A stretch of 64,000 nt of DNA from Eleusine coracana subsp. coracana (taxonomy: Eukaryota > Streptophyta > Magnoliopsida > Poales > Poaceae), in the NCBI GenBank assembly GCA_032690845.1, contig CM064417.1:21492808-21556807 (forward strand), written 5' to 3'. The position numbers were made by a program, and so were the translations under genes. Shown one piece after another: positions 45,383 through 56,999 of this stretch. The notes beneath the pieces are model-generated. The model had not been told where the DNA came from. It made no database searches and was given only the letters and a program-made list of their open reading frames with translations. Numbering within the stretch: position 1 is the stretch's first letter; each line of letters starts with the position of its first letter.

Positions 45383-46605
45383 TCACAAACACCAAAATAG
45401 AAACAAACAGTGAAGGTTATCCCTACAAAACTACTAAGCAGTGGTGCCTCTCAACACAACAAAAGGAAGCTCCTTACAAAGCTCTTACAAAGATCTGAAA
45501 AGCAAGGCAAAGGATATCAGGGAGGTGTGTTCCATGATTGCAAAGCTCGCAAAATAACCTGTGTGCTGTCTAGAAGAAATATGTAGAGCTAGGAAGGCCA
45601 AATATATATATATATGAGTGGCACACAAATCAAAAATAGAGAGTAAAGCTGAATAAATGCCCCAAGTAACTTGTTCTTAGTTGCTGGTATAACTATGTCC
45701 TATAACAGTAGTGATAGCAATGGCAGAAACAAGCGTGAAAGGAGAATAGAGCACAACAGGGGGCTAGGTGTAAACTAGCCAAACCTCAAAATTCCAGGGG
45801 CCTAGATGGAGCACTAGTGGAAATCTGAAATTTCTCTTTATTTTATTTTATTTTTTTGATTTGTTTTCCAACTCAGTGGCAATGGGAGAGAACTCACAGA
45901 AAATTTCAGCTCAAACAGAGGTAGGATGTGGCCTACAAAAATTCTGGAAGTTTCAGAAAACGTTGGGTTTCAACTTGAATGAATTTTTTCTTTATCTTTC
46001 TGATTTTTTCAATTTTCTTAAGAAGGGCAAACGACATTTGGATGTGAGGGATGGCCCCTTTCCGAGTCACGAAGCTCCTATAAAACTTTCAGCCAAAACA
46101 GACAACTGAGCGAAAAGTTATGGCCGTTTTACTAAAGATGTGTCGGAATCGGTTTTGAAGGAACCCGGGGTTTGAGTGAAACCCGAGTCGGGTTCGGGGT
46201 CAGGTAGAGAATCGGGTAAGGATTTTTTTTGTCGGGATGGATGCAGCGGAAAGTGGAATTTGTGGGAACTGGTCCGAGGTATTGAGGGTGGGTTTAGGGT
46301 GGGATTAGGGTGGGCGTGTTGATCAATCAACCCTAGCACACAAAGCCGAGAAAACAGAGGGTGGTGGAGGGGATGGCGTCTAGGGTTAGAAGGGAAACAT
46401 TACTGACGACAAAAACACAAACTAAACCAGTGACTAAACAAGAACTAGGGCACAAACTCAACACTACGGACTCTGAAATTGAAATATGCAAAGGCTAAAC
46501 ACATGGTTATGGACGGAGGAATTTTTTTTTGGCCTTTTCTATGGGCGATAGGAAGAACACGAAAACAAAACTAAATGGTAGTGCGAACCTAATGGTGCAC
46601 CTGAA

Positions 46606-46618
46606 GCTCTGATTACCA
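46606..46618 (-). other. Copy 2 primer-binding site
   Basis: Same as copy 1: TGGTAATCAGAGC on the minus strand, two bases inside the 5' LTR. Confidence 0.85.
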
Positions 46619-46620
46619 CT

Positions 46621-47327
46621 TGATATGAACAAGGGTTCCCGATCTTCTGAAAGGTTCTAGTAAATCTTGATTTGGGCGGAGGCAAAACACAAATTGATCC
46701 GGCTTCTAAACAACACGCTTAGAACCCCGCAATCACAACACAATTGACCTCACCGAGAAGGCTAATCCCTCCCTGTGAATCAGGAACACAAGCAAGAACA
46801 ATGAAGAATGCAACACAATTGCAGATGTATGATTAAACTCATGAAGTTGGGGTCTCACAAACCGATGTGACGGTGAAACTGTTATGAACAGAGTAATCTA
46901 AGCAAAACCTGAACCCTAATGGTGTGGTGGCGGCTGTATATGAAAACCCTAGGGTCGTGCAAGACCCTCTGGATGTGCCCCTAATTGGGCTCAACTGGAT
47001 ACAAAGCCCAAAGGTCAATAACAGGCGACGCGGCACCAATACAAATTCTAGACCCTCTCTTGTTTTGATGATTCCCTATTACTTCGAATGAATTTTGACA
47101 TGAGGCCAATGGTATTGGAAAGGTCTTCTTCTTAGCTTTCCGTGCATATGTAGAATGTCCAAATATGAGTCCGTATGCGTCCTGGGTGTCCGTTTTAGTG
47201 CATATTAGTCCTGGGTCCCGAAACAGACTCGAAGTCGGTTTTGATTGGGCCTCCACCTTGGCTTCCAAGCCCTTGCTGGTCCTCCATGTTCCCAAGTCCT
47301 TCTCCCATCACCCCTTGGTCCTCTCCA
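46621..47327 (-). repeat. Copy 2 5' LTR, truncated
   Basis: Homologous to the copy 1 LTR from its 3' end inward, with an internal deletion near 46741 (the GACGTCTCCTCTGG segment is missing). It lacks the first 180 or so bases of the LTR (coding-strand sense). Confidence 0.88.
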
Positions 47328-47354
47328 GCACTCGAAGTCGGTTTTGATGGAGCG
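47328..47354. other. Junction patch between inverted LTRs
   Basis: 27 bases joining two opposite LTRs. They contain ACTCGAAGTCGGTTTTGAT, which is itself an internal LTR sequence also found about 100 bases to the left (47229-47248). A templated or multi-step repair event would explain the patch. Confidence 0.75.
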
Positions 47355-48048
47355 GACCAGGAGATGATGGGAGAAGGAGTTGGAAACGTTGAGGACCAGC
47401 AAGGGCTTGGAAGCCAAAGTGGAGGCCCAATCAAAACCGACTTCGAGTCTGTTTCGGGGCCCAGGACCAGTCTGCAATAAAACAGTCACCCAGGACGCAT
47501 ACGGACTCGGATTTGGACGTTCTACATATGCACGGAAAGATAAGGAGAAGATCTTTCCAATGCCGCGGGCCTCATGTCAAAATTCATGCGGAGTCATCGG
47601 TGCTGCGTCGCCTATTTTTGGCCTTGGGGCTTTGTATTTAGTTGAGCCCAATTAGGGGCGCATCCATAGGGCCTTGCACGACCCTAGGGTCTTTATATAC
47701 AGCCGCCGCTACACCATTAGGGTTTGGGTTTTGCTTAGATCAATTCTATTCATAAACAGTGTCGCCGTTCTTCGGTTTGTGAGACCCCAACTTCGAGAGT
47801 TTAATCATACATCTGCAATTGTGTTACATTCTTCGTTGTTCTTGCTTGTGTTCTCTATTCGCAGGCAGGGATTAGCCTTCTCGGCGAGGTCAACCGTCTT
47901 TGGACGGTTGATAACCAGAGGAGACGTCGTGCTGCGATTGCGGGGTTTAGAACGTGCTGTTCTGAAGCCGGATCGATTTGTGTGTCACCTCCGACCAAAT
48001 CAACTTACCAAGAACGTTTCAGAAGATCGGGAACCCTTGTTTATATCA
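47355..48048 (+). repeat. Copy 3 5' LTR, truncated
   Basis: It starts inside the LTR at GACCAGGAGATGATGGGAGA and ends TTTATATCA. The missing portion corresponds to that missing from the copy 2 5' LTR. A TATA-like TTTATATACA box remains at about 47692-47701. Confidence 0.88.
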
Positions 48049-48050
48049 AG

Positions 48051-48062
48051 TGGTATCAGAGC
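48051..48062 (+). other. Copy 3 primer-binding site
   Basis: TGGTATCAGAGC, the canonical initiator-Met tRNA-type site, two bases after the LTR end. Confidence 0.88.
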
Positions 48063-48093
48063 TTCAGGTGCACCGTCAGGTTCGCACAACCCT

Positions 48094-51000
48094 TTAGTGA
48101 GCTTCAGAAGGGTTTGATTCGTTGTGCTGTGGTTGAAAAAGTAGAGGATCAGATTTGCCGCTTTTATTTTGGTTTGAGAAAAGAAATTCAGGACATCCTT
48201 GATTATAAAGAATTTTATACCCTCAACCAGTGTTTCCAGTATGCTATGCTTGCAGAGAAAGAATCACAGGGACTTTTCCAGGCTTTTGAGGAGTACAGCA
48301 AGTCCAGGAATTTCTACCCACCACGGCCGACGGGGACTTCGGGGCTGCCCAAGCCATCTTTCCGGCGTCCTCCACCAGCTAGTGTTGTTTCTGCAGCGCC
48401 AAGATCAGCCCCTGCCCCTTCTACACGCTCAGGTAAAAATTCTGTGCAGGTACCGGCTAGTAGTGCCTCCTCTGTTGCTTTGACGGGACGCACTACAGGG
48501 ATTCAGTGCCACCGCTGCCATGATCTTGGCCATGTGCAGAAGGATTGCCCAAGTAGGCGGGCATATGTGGCGACAGATGATGGCGGTTACATGAGCACCT
48601 CCGATGTGGAGGATGAGGAGGAGGATGTCACTGCCACCAGCGGTGACCTCGTCCTTGGAGGCGGAGATACCACGGGCTACATGAATATTATTGTGCAGCG
48701 TGTGCTTAGCACAAAAATCCAGCAGCCCGAGATGATGCAGCGACATAACTTGTTCCAGATTTTCTTCGTCATCAAGAACAGTTTGGTGAGTTCTAATGTG
48801 GTTAAGAAGTTTGATTTGACCACACGCCCACATCCACATCCATACTACATTCAGTGGTTAAATGACTCTGGAAAAGCTAAGGTAACACAAACTTGCAGAG
48901 TTCCTTTTTTCATTGGTTCCCATGTGGATTCTGTTGATTGTGATGTTGTACCCATGCAAGCTTGTTCACTTTTATTGGGTAGACCTTGGGAATTTGATAA
49001 TGATGCTGTACACCATGGTAAAAGTAATAAGTACACTTTTATGCATAAAGGAACTAAATTACTTCGTTACCAATGACCCCTGCTGAAATTGTACAAGCTG
49101 ATTTAGAACGAGCTACTAGTTTGAAAAATAAAAGCCTTGAAATTCAGCAACCTGTTAATTCTGCTTCTACACCAAGTAATGTTAATGATTCTTCAAGTTC
49201 TAAGGATGCTGCAATTAAATTACAAGGTCGTTCATGTCTTGCCACAAAATCTGAGCTTGCTGAAATTTCTACTGATGATATTTGCTATGCTTTGATATGC
49301 AAACAAGCCTTGTTTTCGCTTGGTGGTATTGCATCTAGTGCTTTGCCTCCTGCTGTCACTAACCTTTTGCAGGAGTATGAGGATGTTTTCCCAGCTGAGA
49401 TAACCCCGGGATTGCCACCTTTGAGAGGAATTGAGCATCAAATTGATTTGATTCATGGTGCTACTTTACCAAACCGTGCTGCTTATAGGACCAACCCTGA
49501 GGAGACTAAGGAGATACAACGACAAGTCCAAGACCTTTTGGATCATGGGTATGTTCGTCAATCACTTAGTCCTTGTGCTGTTCCTGTACTTTTGGTTCCG
49601 AAGAAAGATGGTTCTTGGCGTATGTGTGTAGATTGTAGAGCCATTAATTATATTACTATTAGGTATCGTTATCCTATTCCTAGGCTAGACGACATGATTG
49701 ATGAGTTATGTGGTGCTATAATTTTCACTAAAATTGATTTGCGTAGTGGCTACCATCAAATTAGAATGAAACTTGGAGATGAATGGAAAACAGCTTTCAA
49801 AACCAAATTCGGGTTGTATGAGTGGTTAGTAATGCCTTTTAGGTTGACTAATGCACCCAGTACTTTCATGCGTTTGATGAATGAGGTTTTAAGACCTTTT
49901 ATTGGCAAATTTGTGGTTGTTTACTTTGATGATATCTTGATTTATAGCAAATCCATGGATGATCATATGATTCATTTGCGTGCTGTTTTTCATGCTTTGC
50001 GAGTTGCACGTTTATTTGGTAACCTTGAGAAGTGCACCTTTTGCACGGATCGAGTCTTTTTTCTTGGCTATGTTGTGACTCCACAGGGAATTGAGGTTGA
50101 TGAGGCGAAGATTGAAGCCATAAAGAGCTGGCCTGTACCAAAAACTATCACACAGGTGAGGAGTTTTCTTGGTCTTGCAGGCTTCTACCGGCGCTTTGTC
50201 AAAGATTTCAGCACCATTGCTGCACCATTGCATGAGTTGACAAAGAAGAGCGTTGACTTCTATTTTGGTAAGGTACATCATGAGTCTTTTGATGCTTTGA
50301 AGGACAAACTTACACATGCATCATTGCTGCAATTACCCAATTTTGATAAGACTTTTGAGCTTGAATGTGATGCTAGTGGTATAGGCATTGGTGGTGTTTT
50401 GATGCAAGATGGTAAACCTGTTGCATACTTTAGTGAGAAAATAACTGGGCCTGTTTTAAATTATTCCACGTATGATAAGGAACTATATGCACTTGTACGT
50501 TCTTTAGAGACGTGGCGTCATTATTTGTTGCCCAAAGAATTTGTTATTCATTCTGATCATGAATCACTTAAGTATATTCGTTCTCAATGCAATTTGAACC
50601 GTAGACATGCTAAATGGGTTGAGTTTATTGAGTCTTTTCCTTATATTATTAAACATAAGAAAGGGAAGGATAATATGATTGCTGATGCTTTATCTAGGCG
50701 ATATACTTTGTTGTCTCAACTTGATTGTAGAGTTTTTGGACTTGAGGCAATTAAAGAACAATATGTTGCTGATGTTAATTTTAAAGATGTATTGCTGCAC
50801 TGTAAAGAAGGTCGTGCTTGGAACAAATTTGTGTTGAATGATGGTTTCTTGTTTAGAGCTAACCGCCTATGCATTCCAATTGGTTCCGTTCGTCTTTTGT
50901 TGTTGCAGGAGGCGCATGGAGGTGGATTGATGGGTCATTTTGGTGCTAAGAAGACGGAGGATATTTTGGCCACACACTTCTTTTGGCCAAGAATGAGGAA

Positions 51001-52124
51001 AGATGTTGAGCGTTTTGTTGCTCGTTGCACTACATGTCAAAAAGCTAAGTCTCGTTTGAATCCACATGGTTTATACATGCCACTTCCTGTTCCTTCTATT
51101 CCTTGGGCGGATATTTCTATGGACTTTGTTTTAGGACTGCCTAGGACTAAGAGGGGGAGCGATAGCATTTTTGTTGTTGTGGATCGTTTTTCCAAGATGG
51201 CACACTTTATACCATGTCATAAAACTGATGATGCTAGTTATATTGCTGATCTCTTTTTCAAAGAAATTGTACGTTTGCATGGTATGCCTTCTACTATTGT
51301 TTCAGATCGTGATGCAAAATTCTTGAGTCATTTTTGGCGCACGCTTTGGAATAAGTTGGGTACAAATTTGCTATTTTCTACAGCTTGTCATCCACAAACT
51401 GATGGACAAACTGAGGTTGTGAACCGCACTTTGGGCACTATGTTACGAGCTATTTTGAAGAAAAATTTGAAGCAATGGGAAGAATGCTTGCCTCATGTTG
51501 AGTTTGCTTATAATCGGGCAACACATTCTACTACCAAGGTAAGTCCCTTCAAGGTAGTGTATGATTTTGATCCTCGTACTCCACTTGATATACTTCCTCT
51601 ACCTATTAATGAAAGAGTTCAGGTTGATGCTAAGGAGCGTGCTGAATTTATTTTGCAAATACATGAGACCACTAGACTTAGCATTGAAAAGATGAATGAA
51701 AAATATAAAATTGTTGGTAGTAAAGGTAGAAAGGAAGTAAAGCCTGATGTAGGAGATTTAGTGTGGTTACACTTAAGGAAGGATAGATTTCCAGAATTGA
51801 GAAAGTCTAAGCTAATGCCTAGAGCTGATGGTCCATTCAAAATAATGGAGAAGATTAATGATAATGCATAACAAACTTGAGTTGCCTCCCGAGTTCGGGG
51901 TTAGTCCTACTTTTAATATTTCAGATTTGAAACCATACTTGGGAGAAGAGGATAAGCTTGAGTCGAGGACGACTCCACTTCAAGAGGGGGAGGATGATGA
52001 GGGCATCACTCCTATGGATACACACAACACTCCTCCAATTCTGGACTTGCAAGGTCCAATGACTAGAGCTCGTGCACGACGACTAAATTTAGAGGTGAGC
52101 TCGTTCCTACGTTCTTCGCTATAA
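48094..52124 (+). pseudogene. Copy 3 gag-pol with deleted N-terminal gag and protease active site
   Basis: Gag resumes at FSELQKGLIRC directly after leader sequence. The CCHC knuckle (CHRCHDLGHVQKDC) is intact near 48510. At 48778 the text goes from FFVIKN straight to SLVSSNV, an in-frame loss of about 13 codons that removes the IIDGGSCNN protease motif present in copy 2. One missing A near 49057 shifts the frame. Pol then runs open from 49073 to 51871: RT (YFDDILIYS near 49930), RNase H (FELECDASGIGIGG), integrase finger and D,D,E core (SMDFVLGLP, VSDRDAKFL, QTDGQTEVVNR). A further frame change at 51868 precedes the end block, which reads 40 or so codons into the 3' LTR (MTRARARRLNLEVSSFLRS). 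It cannot make a working protease, so it is defective. Confidence 0.92.
51982..51994 (+). other. Copy 3 polypurine tract
   Basis: AAGAGGGGGAGGA abutting the 3' LTR start TGATGAGGGCATC. Confidence 0.88.
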
Positions 52125-52915
52125 GTTACTTTTGAGAATGGTTTGCTACCTAATAATTATTTTATGATTAGAAACCATGGAGAGGACCAGGAGATGATGG
52201 GATAAGGAGTTGGAAACGTCGAGGACCAGCAAGGGCTTGGAAGCCAAAGTGGAGGCCCAATCAAAATCGACTTCGAGTCTGTTTTGGGGCCCAGGACCAG
52301 TCTGCAATAAAACAGTCACCCAGGACGCATACGGACTCGGATTTGGACGTTCTACATATGCGCGGAAAGATAAGGAGAAGACCTTTCCAATGCCGTTGGC
52401 CTCATGTCAAAATTCATCTGGAGTCGTCGGGAATCGTCGAAACAAGAGAGTCCAGAATCTGTGTTGGTGCTGCGTCGCCTATTTTTAGCCTTTGGGCTTT
52501 GTATTTAGTTGAGCCCAATTAGGGGCGCGTCCAGAGGTCCTTGCACCACCCTAGGGTCTTTATATACAGCCGCCACGACACCATTAGGGTTTGGGTTTTG
52601 CTTAGATCAATTCTGTTCATAAACAGTGTCGCCGTTCATCAGTTTGTGAGACCCCAACTTCAAGAGTTTAATCATACATCTGCAATTGTGTTGCATTCTT
52701 TGTTGTTCTTGCTTGTGTTCTTGATTCGTAGGCAGGGATTAGCCTTCTCGGCGAGGTCAATCGTCTTTGGACGGTTGATAACCAGAGGAGACATCGTGCT
52801 GCGATTGCGGGGTTTAGAACGTGCTGTTCTGAAGCCAGATCGATTTGTGTGTCGCCTCCGACCAAATCAACTTACCAAGAACCTTTCAAAAGATCGGGAA
52901 CCCTTGTTTACATCA
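51995..52915 (+). repeat. Copy 3 3' LTR
   Basis: 921 bp, TGATGAGGGCATCACTCC to TTTACATCA, with a TATA-like box near 52559-52568. The bases following (AGGTC) do not match those before copy 2's outer end (CCCCA), so copies 2 and 3 did not arrive as one insertion with a normal target duplication. Confidence 0.92.
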
Positions 52916-53800
52916 AGGTCTCACCATGGACCAAGAGTAACAACCTAGATCACACTCTCAAGGACATCCTACCCTTAGATGTGCATCAATGCTCAAGTTA
53001 CTCTTAGTAGCACTCTCAAGATACGCAATATCTCTTCCTAGTGCTTCTCTCTTTTCATAAAAAGGTCTCCAAGACCCCACCAATGAAGTTATATGGGCTT
53101 CCAACCTCCAACTATCCATTGCTCCATGAAATCAGTCTTCTAGGCGTACTGACCAGACTGTCCGGTCACCGCCTGACCGGACCGTTCAGTCACTGCAGTC
53201 TCTAGCACCAACGACTCTGCCCACTGGTGACTTCTTCACTGACCGGACCATACAGTCAGTTGACCGGACCGTCCAGTCCGTTTCTCTCTCCAGTCCAGAA
53301 ACATTCCAGAACGCTTCCTCTTTGCTCGGTGCCTCAGCTGAACTGATCATATAGTCCAGTCTCTATAGCTCCCTACAGAGACAGATTCCTCGCTGCTCGC
53401 TGGAAGTCCCAGACAAAACCTCTAAGTGACCGTACAGTCCAGTCACCATAGACCCCTCTGTCCGGTCACTTCCAGCAAAAGCTGAAACTCATTGTCGTTA
53501 GCTTGTCCCTAACAACTAGACAAGTGTTCAAAACACATGCTCCATAACTTGTCCTTAGCCTTGATCCATCTCCATCAACCCTTGGACTCCATCAAGCTCA
53601 TCAAGCCTCCATGCTTGTGGTCATTGTCATCCATCGCTAAGGCAACCATCATCATCAATAAGATTTGTAGTAGAGTTTAGAGATGATACATGCATAGGCA
53701 ATACTCGTGTAGATATTAGCCCATATTTCCATAGTTGTCATTAATCACCAAAACATTCATACCTCGGGGATTTCATCATTAATGGTCATCAAACTTACAT
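52916..53800. repeat. Diverged repeat unit 1 with GACCGGACCGT motifs
   Basis: Non-coding sequence whose first 480 or so bases match 53995-54480 (ACACTCTCAAGGACA, GATACGCAATATCTC, GGCTTCCAACCTC, GTTGCTCCATGAAA-like). It contains repeated short words such as TGACCGGACCGT, CCAGTC and CAGTCACTG in both orientations. Probably an old LTR or LTR-like repeat of another family; family not recognised. Confidence 0.6.
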
Positions 53801-53919
53801 AGCATCATCAGTGTTATGACATGGTATAAAGTGTCCCATCTTAGAAAAACAATCCACAATAAAATAAATGCTATCACTCCCCCTCTTAGTCCTAGGCAAT
53901 CCTAAAACAAAGTCCACAA
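53801..53919 (-). pseudogene. Isolated 119-bp gypsy integrase fragment
   Basis: It matches copies 1-3 over the integrase core segment encoding the GLPRTKRGSDSIF and KMAHFI..HKTDDA region (compare 41443-41562). It has a few substitutions and a 1-2 base gap. No LTR or other pol sequence surrounds it; it sits between two diverged direct repeats. Confidence 0.8.
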
Positions 53920-53989
53920 CGGTGAGCTCAAACCATGTATAAAATTGTGATGGCCTTCATAATTGATCATGATAAGCTCATCACGCACG

Positions 53990-54770
53990 CCTAACTGGTC
54001 TAGGTCCCATAGTAGAGCAAGAGTAACAGCCTATGACACACTCTCAAGGACACTCTAGCATTAGATGTGTATGGATGCTCAAGTTAATCTCTATAGCACT
54101 TTGAAGATACGCAATATCTCCTCCTAGTCCTCTCCTCCTTTCCTCTTGACTCCCTACTGATGCTCTCAGCTATCTCAAAGGCCAAGAGAGATCTCGAAGA
54201 CCCTTGCAATGACTTTATATAGGCTTCCAACCTCAAACTAGCTGTTGCTCCATGAAACAACTCTCTGGACGTACAGACCGTACAGTCTAATCTCTCTCTA
54301 GACCGTATTGTCTGGTCTTCACTAGACGGCTCCTCCTGAGCCAGTGCCCTACGCCTGTGGCTGCTCTCTGTGTGGACTGTATGGTCTGGTCTATAGACCA
54401 GACGGTTCGGTCTCTTCTACTCCTTTTTCATCCAGAGACGTTGTCGGCTACTTCCGCTCTATCTAGAATCTCCACCATACAGACCACACCATCCGTTATG
54501 CACATCAGACTGTCCAATTTTTATGGATCTTCTCGGCAATAGATTTCTCGTAGTGAAACCTTGTCTGTATAGAAATCTTCGTGCATGACCGGACCGTTTG
54601 ATCTCCAAGACTCTTTGTCCGGTCTCCATCCACAGAAGTTAAAACACCTCGTCTCCTCTTGAATTCCTTTCCAGGCTTCATCCAACAGTTCCTTGGCCTC
54701 TCCACTGCCACCTAGCGCCTTGTGATTTCACGTAGCTTGACATTTGCTAAGTCACATCATAAATCATTCC
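53990..54770. repeat. Diverged repeat unit 2 with GACCGGACCGT-like motifs
   Basis: Second copy of the repeat at 52916-53800, more diverged, with words such as GACCGTACAGTC and CAGACGGTTCGGTCT. Non-coding. Ends where family-A LTR sequence starts. Confidence 0.55.
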
Positions 54771-54779
54771 TAGCAACGG

Positions 54780-55713
54780 TGCCGGAAATTATAATATGAT
54801 GTAGCTTAGTGTCAATTAAGTAAAATCCGCAAGCGCACAAAGAATACCGTTGTAGCATTTCACCATCGGATTGCTCCAATGTTTGTCAATTTATAGCTCT
54901 ACCATGGAAGGCGGGGAATAATAATATTGTATTAATACAAACTATAGATATAAAGATTGGTACTGATAGTCAGAGTCTATACAGGGGTAAGGATAATGAT
55001 AATAGAGGTAGTGTGACACAGAAGATTCATCCCTATGTAATTAATTATGGTCCTAGCAGATGTTATACATAGAATTATACTAGTCAACTGTATATACATA
55101 GAATTATACTAGTCCTAGTCTAATGCACTCAACACTTCGTGTACGGATTCATGTTTGGCATACAAAAGACAACTCCGCCTAGAACACACATCGTAAGCGA
55201 ACGTGGAGGAATACAACAGACAAATAGGGCTGCAGAACTTCCCTACTGCCTACCTCTGCAGACCATGGATTACGGGGAGATTAATACTATCTAATCATTC
55301 AAACACCATGCTTGCACTTCAAGATAGAATTCAAGGATCGATCAAACCCTAGAACTTCCCTAATCCTAATTGGATGTTACACCCATGTGGAGGCATAACA
55401 ACTAGAGCAAAGTATAAACTACATTATAACAATTAAACTATAGTCTAGGTATATGCCAATCATGACAATAAGGTGGGAAGTCTATATCATCATAATAGCA
55501 TATAGTACTCCTATGACATTATATGATATAAAACCAAACAAGAAACTCATATCATAAGCACAACTATATTCTAAATCTTTATTACTTGAACAGAACAAAG
55601 TCACAATAAGGAAATGATACAAGAGCCATACCGAATTCCTAAGGACTTGGAGAATTGAGCAGGGCTCCGCTATGCTAAACACTACTAGGATTTTGAGAAA
55701 CTAAATGTGGCAT
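54780..55713 (-). repeat. Family-A gypsy LTR, inverted copy
   Basis: Reverse-strand match to the LTR at 5155-6014. The tail block (GTGAAATGCTACAACGGTAT, then GACACTAAG) is found near 54820-54880 and the CTCCACGTTCGC-like core near 55200. A primer-region remnant, GGCACCGTTGCTAGGAATG on the minus strand, lies just outside at 54771-54790. The 5' part is replaced or strongly diverged from about 55460 upward. Confidence 0.65.
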
Positions 55714-56934
55714 TGTTAACGGTCCTTAAGTACCAAATTTGACTGTCAACCGCCTGCAAACAAGAGCTGAATTAAATAACCAACATAGTGGTAGGAGTTT
55801 ATTACTAATGAATTCTACAAGTGTTGGTGAATATACGAGTGCAGGTGATTTATCCATGAATTAAGGGAATGTCCATGTCATCAATCCAAGAAAATATCCA
55901 ATCAGCCAATCAGAATTCAGCACATGGATTGCATACGTGGAAACATAGGATTCCTCGGACTTCCCGGACAGAACCACGGAATATCTAGGACCTGGACCCA
56001 CATATAAGCCATCTCAAGGAAGCACAACCCAGGGGGGGGGGGCACTCTCAGGTCGGTCGACCTAGCCCCTTGGTCGGCCGACCTAATCTTGCGGCCATTT
56101 CGCCCATCGCTTCCATGTGTTGCTTCCTCGTTCATTTCCTGAAGGTGGTGCATGTGAGTTTCATGGCTGTGATGCTTCATTGCTGACCTTTGGAGGCTAT
56201 AATAGGAGGGGGAGAGTTCCACTCAACACACACCAAAGTGATGAGAAAGAAGAGCCACACTTGAAAGGTGCTAGTACTACTAGTTTAGTACTTAGAATTA
56301 GGGAGAGAGTGAGGGAGTGTCTAGGAGTGGAGCCTTGTTTGTGGGCCCTCTACTCCAACCTTGTACCTCTACGGAGGCTAGCCTTATCAAGTAAGTCTTC
56401 GTGTTTATTTATGTTCTTGAGTTATCTTATTTAAGTAAGTTGTGTGCACATTTACTTGTGGGTTCAAAGTCCTATCTTGCATAGGTTATTTAGTCCTATA
56501 CTAGTTGGAATAAGTAGTAATTAATAACTTAGGCATGGTGCTTAGGTTATAGATTATCTTTGATCACCTTGTAATTGATAGTTTGTAGAGGTAGGTAGTA
56601 GGTGGTGACAGCCCTATCTATCCATTGTACTCCTCCACGTTCGGTTGTGATGTGTGTCTAAGACGGAGTTGCCTTGTGTATGCCGAGCATGTATCCATAT
56701 ACGAAGCAGTAATTAGAGCCACAACCTTATTTATTTAGGAGTTTATCCATAGATAAACCTTTCTATCCTACACCAACATAATTCTCTTGTGTCCTTGGAT
56801 TGACTAGAACTTAGGATTTACCATACCGTTCCTTGGATTGATAACCCTTGAAATACTCTATGGGGAAGTGCTACAACGGTATTCTCTGTGTGATTGCGGA
56901 TTTATCTATAGACATTAAGAAATACCAATAAGCA
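55714..56934 (+). repeat. Family-A gypsy LTR, forward copy
   Basis: Starts TGTTAACGGTCCTTAAGTAC and ends AATACCAATAAGCA, directly before TTTCTAGCGCCATACC, the family-A primer region. Shares the GTCCTATC..CTCCTCCACGTTCGGTT core with 5521-5570. About 1.2 kb, longer than the 5155 copy. A G run at 56033-56042 and a GGTCGGTCGACC palindrome-like stretch near 56052 lie inside. Confidence 0.65.
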
Positions 56935-56999
56935 TTTCTAGCGCCATACCAAGAATAGTGATACTTCTAGTGTGATGTTAAGAAGTGTGTTGGTATTTT
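56935..56999 (+). other. Family-A primer-region remnant between opposed LTRs
   Basis: TTTCTAGCGCCATACCAAGA and about 40 more bases of leader, cut off where the next LTR begins in the opposite direction. Confidence 0.55.

Larger units (their letters stand above)
39772..47327 (-). mobile_element. Ty3/gypsy (CRM-like) retrotransposon, copy 2, 5' LTR truncated
   Basis: Same family as copy 1, minus strand. 3' LTR 39772-40684 (its outer end is damaged, TGACAGGTTCCCG for TGATGTGGACAAGGGTTCCCG), polypurine tract 40685-40697, primer site 46606-46618, and 5' LTR from 46621. The 5' LTR stops at about 47327 instead of running another 180 or so bases, where it meets an inverted LTR piece and copy 3. No target duplication can be tested because one end is lost. 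It is more decayed than copies 1 and 3. Confidence 0.92.
47355..52915 (+). mobile_element. Ty3/gypsy (CRM-like) retrotransposon, copy 3, 5' LTR truncated
   Basis: Same family on the plus strand. Truncated 5' LTR 47355-48048, primer site 48051-48062, shortened gag, pol, polypurine tract 51982-51994 and full 3' LTR 51995-52915. The leader and N-terminal gag (about 1.9 kb relative to copy 1) are deleted. It joins copy 2 head to head through the LTRs. Confidence 0.93.

Noticed and set aside
39772..52915. Copies 2 and 3 as one large inverted element
   Set aside because: Outer flanks do not form a target duplication, and the two halves differ in decay and in deletions, so they are two elements later fused.
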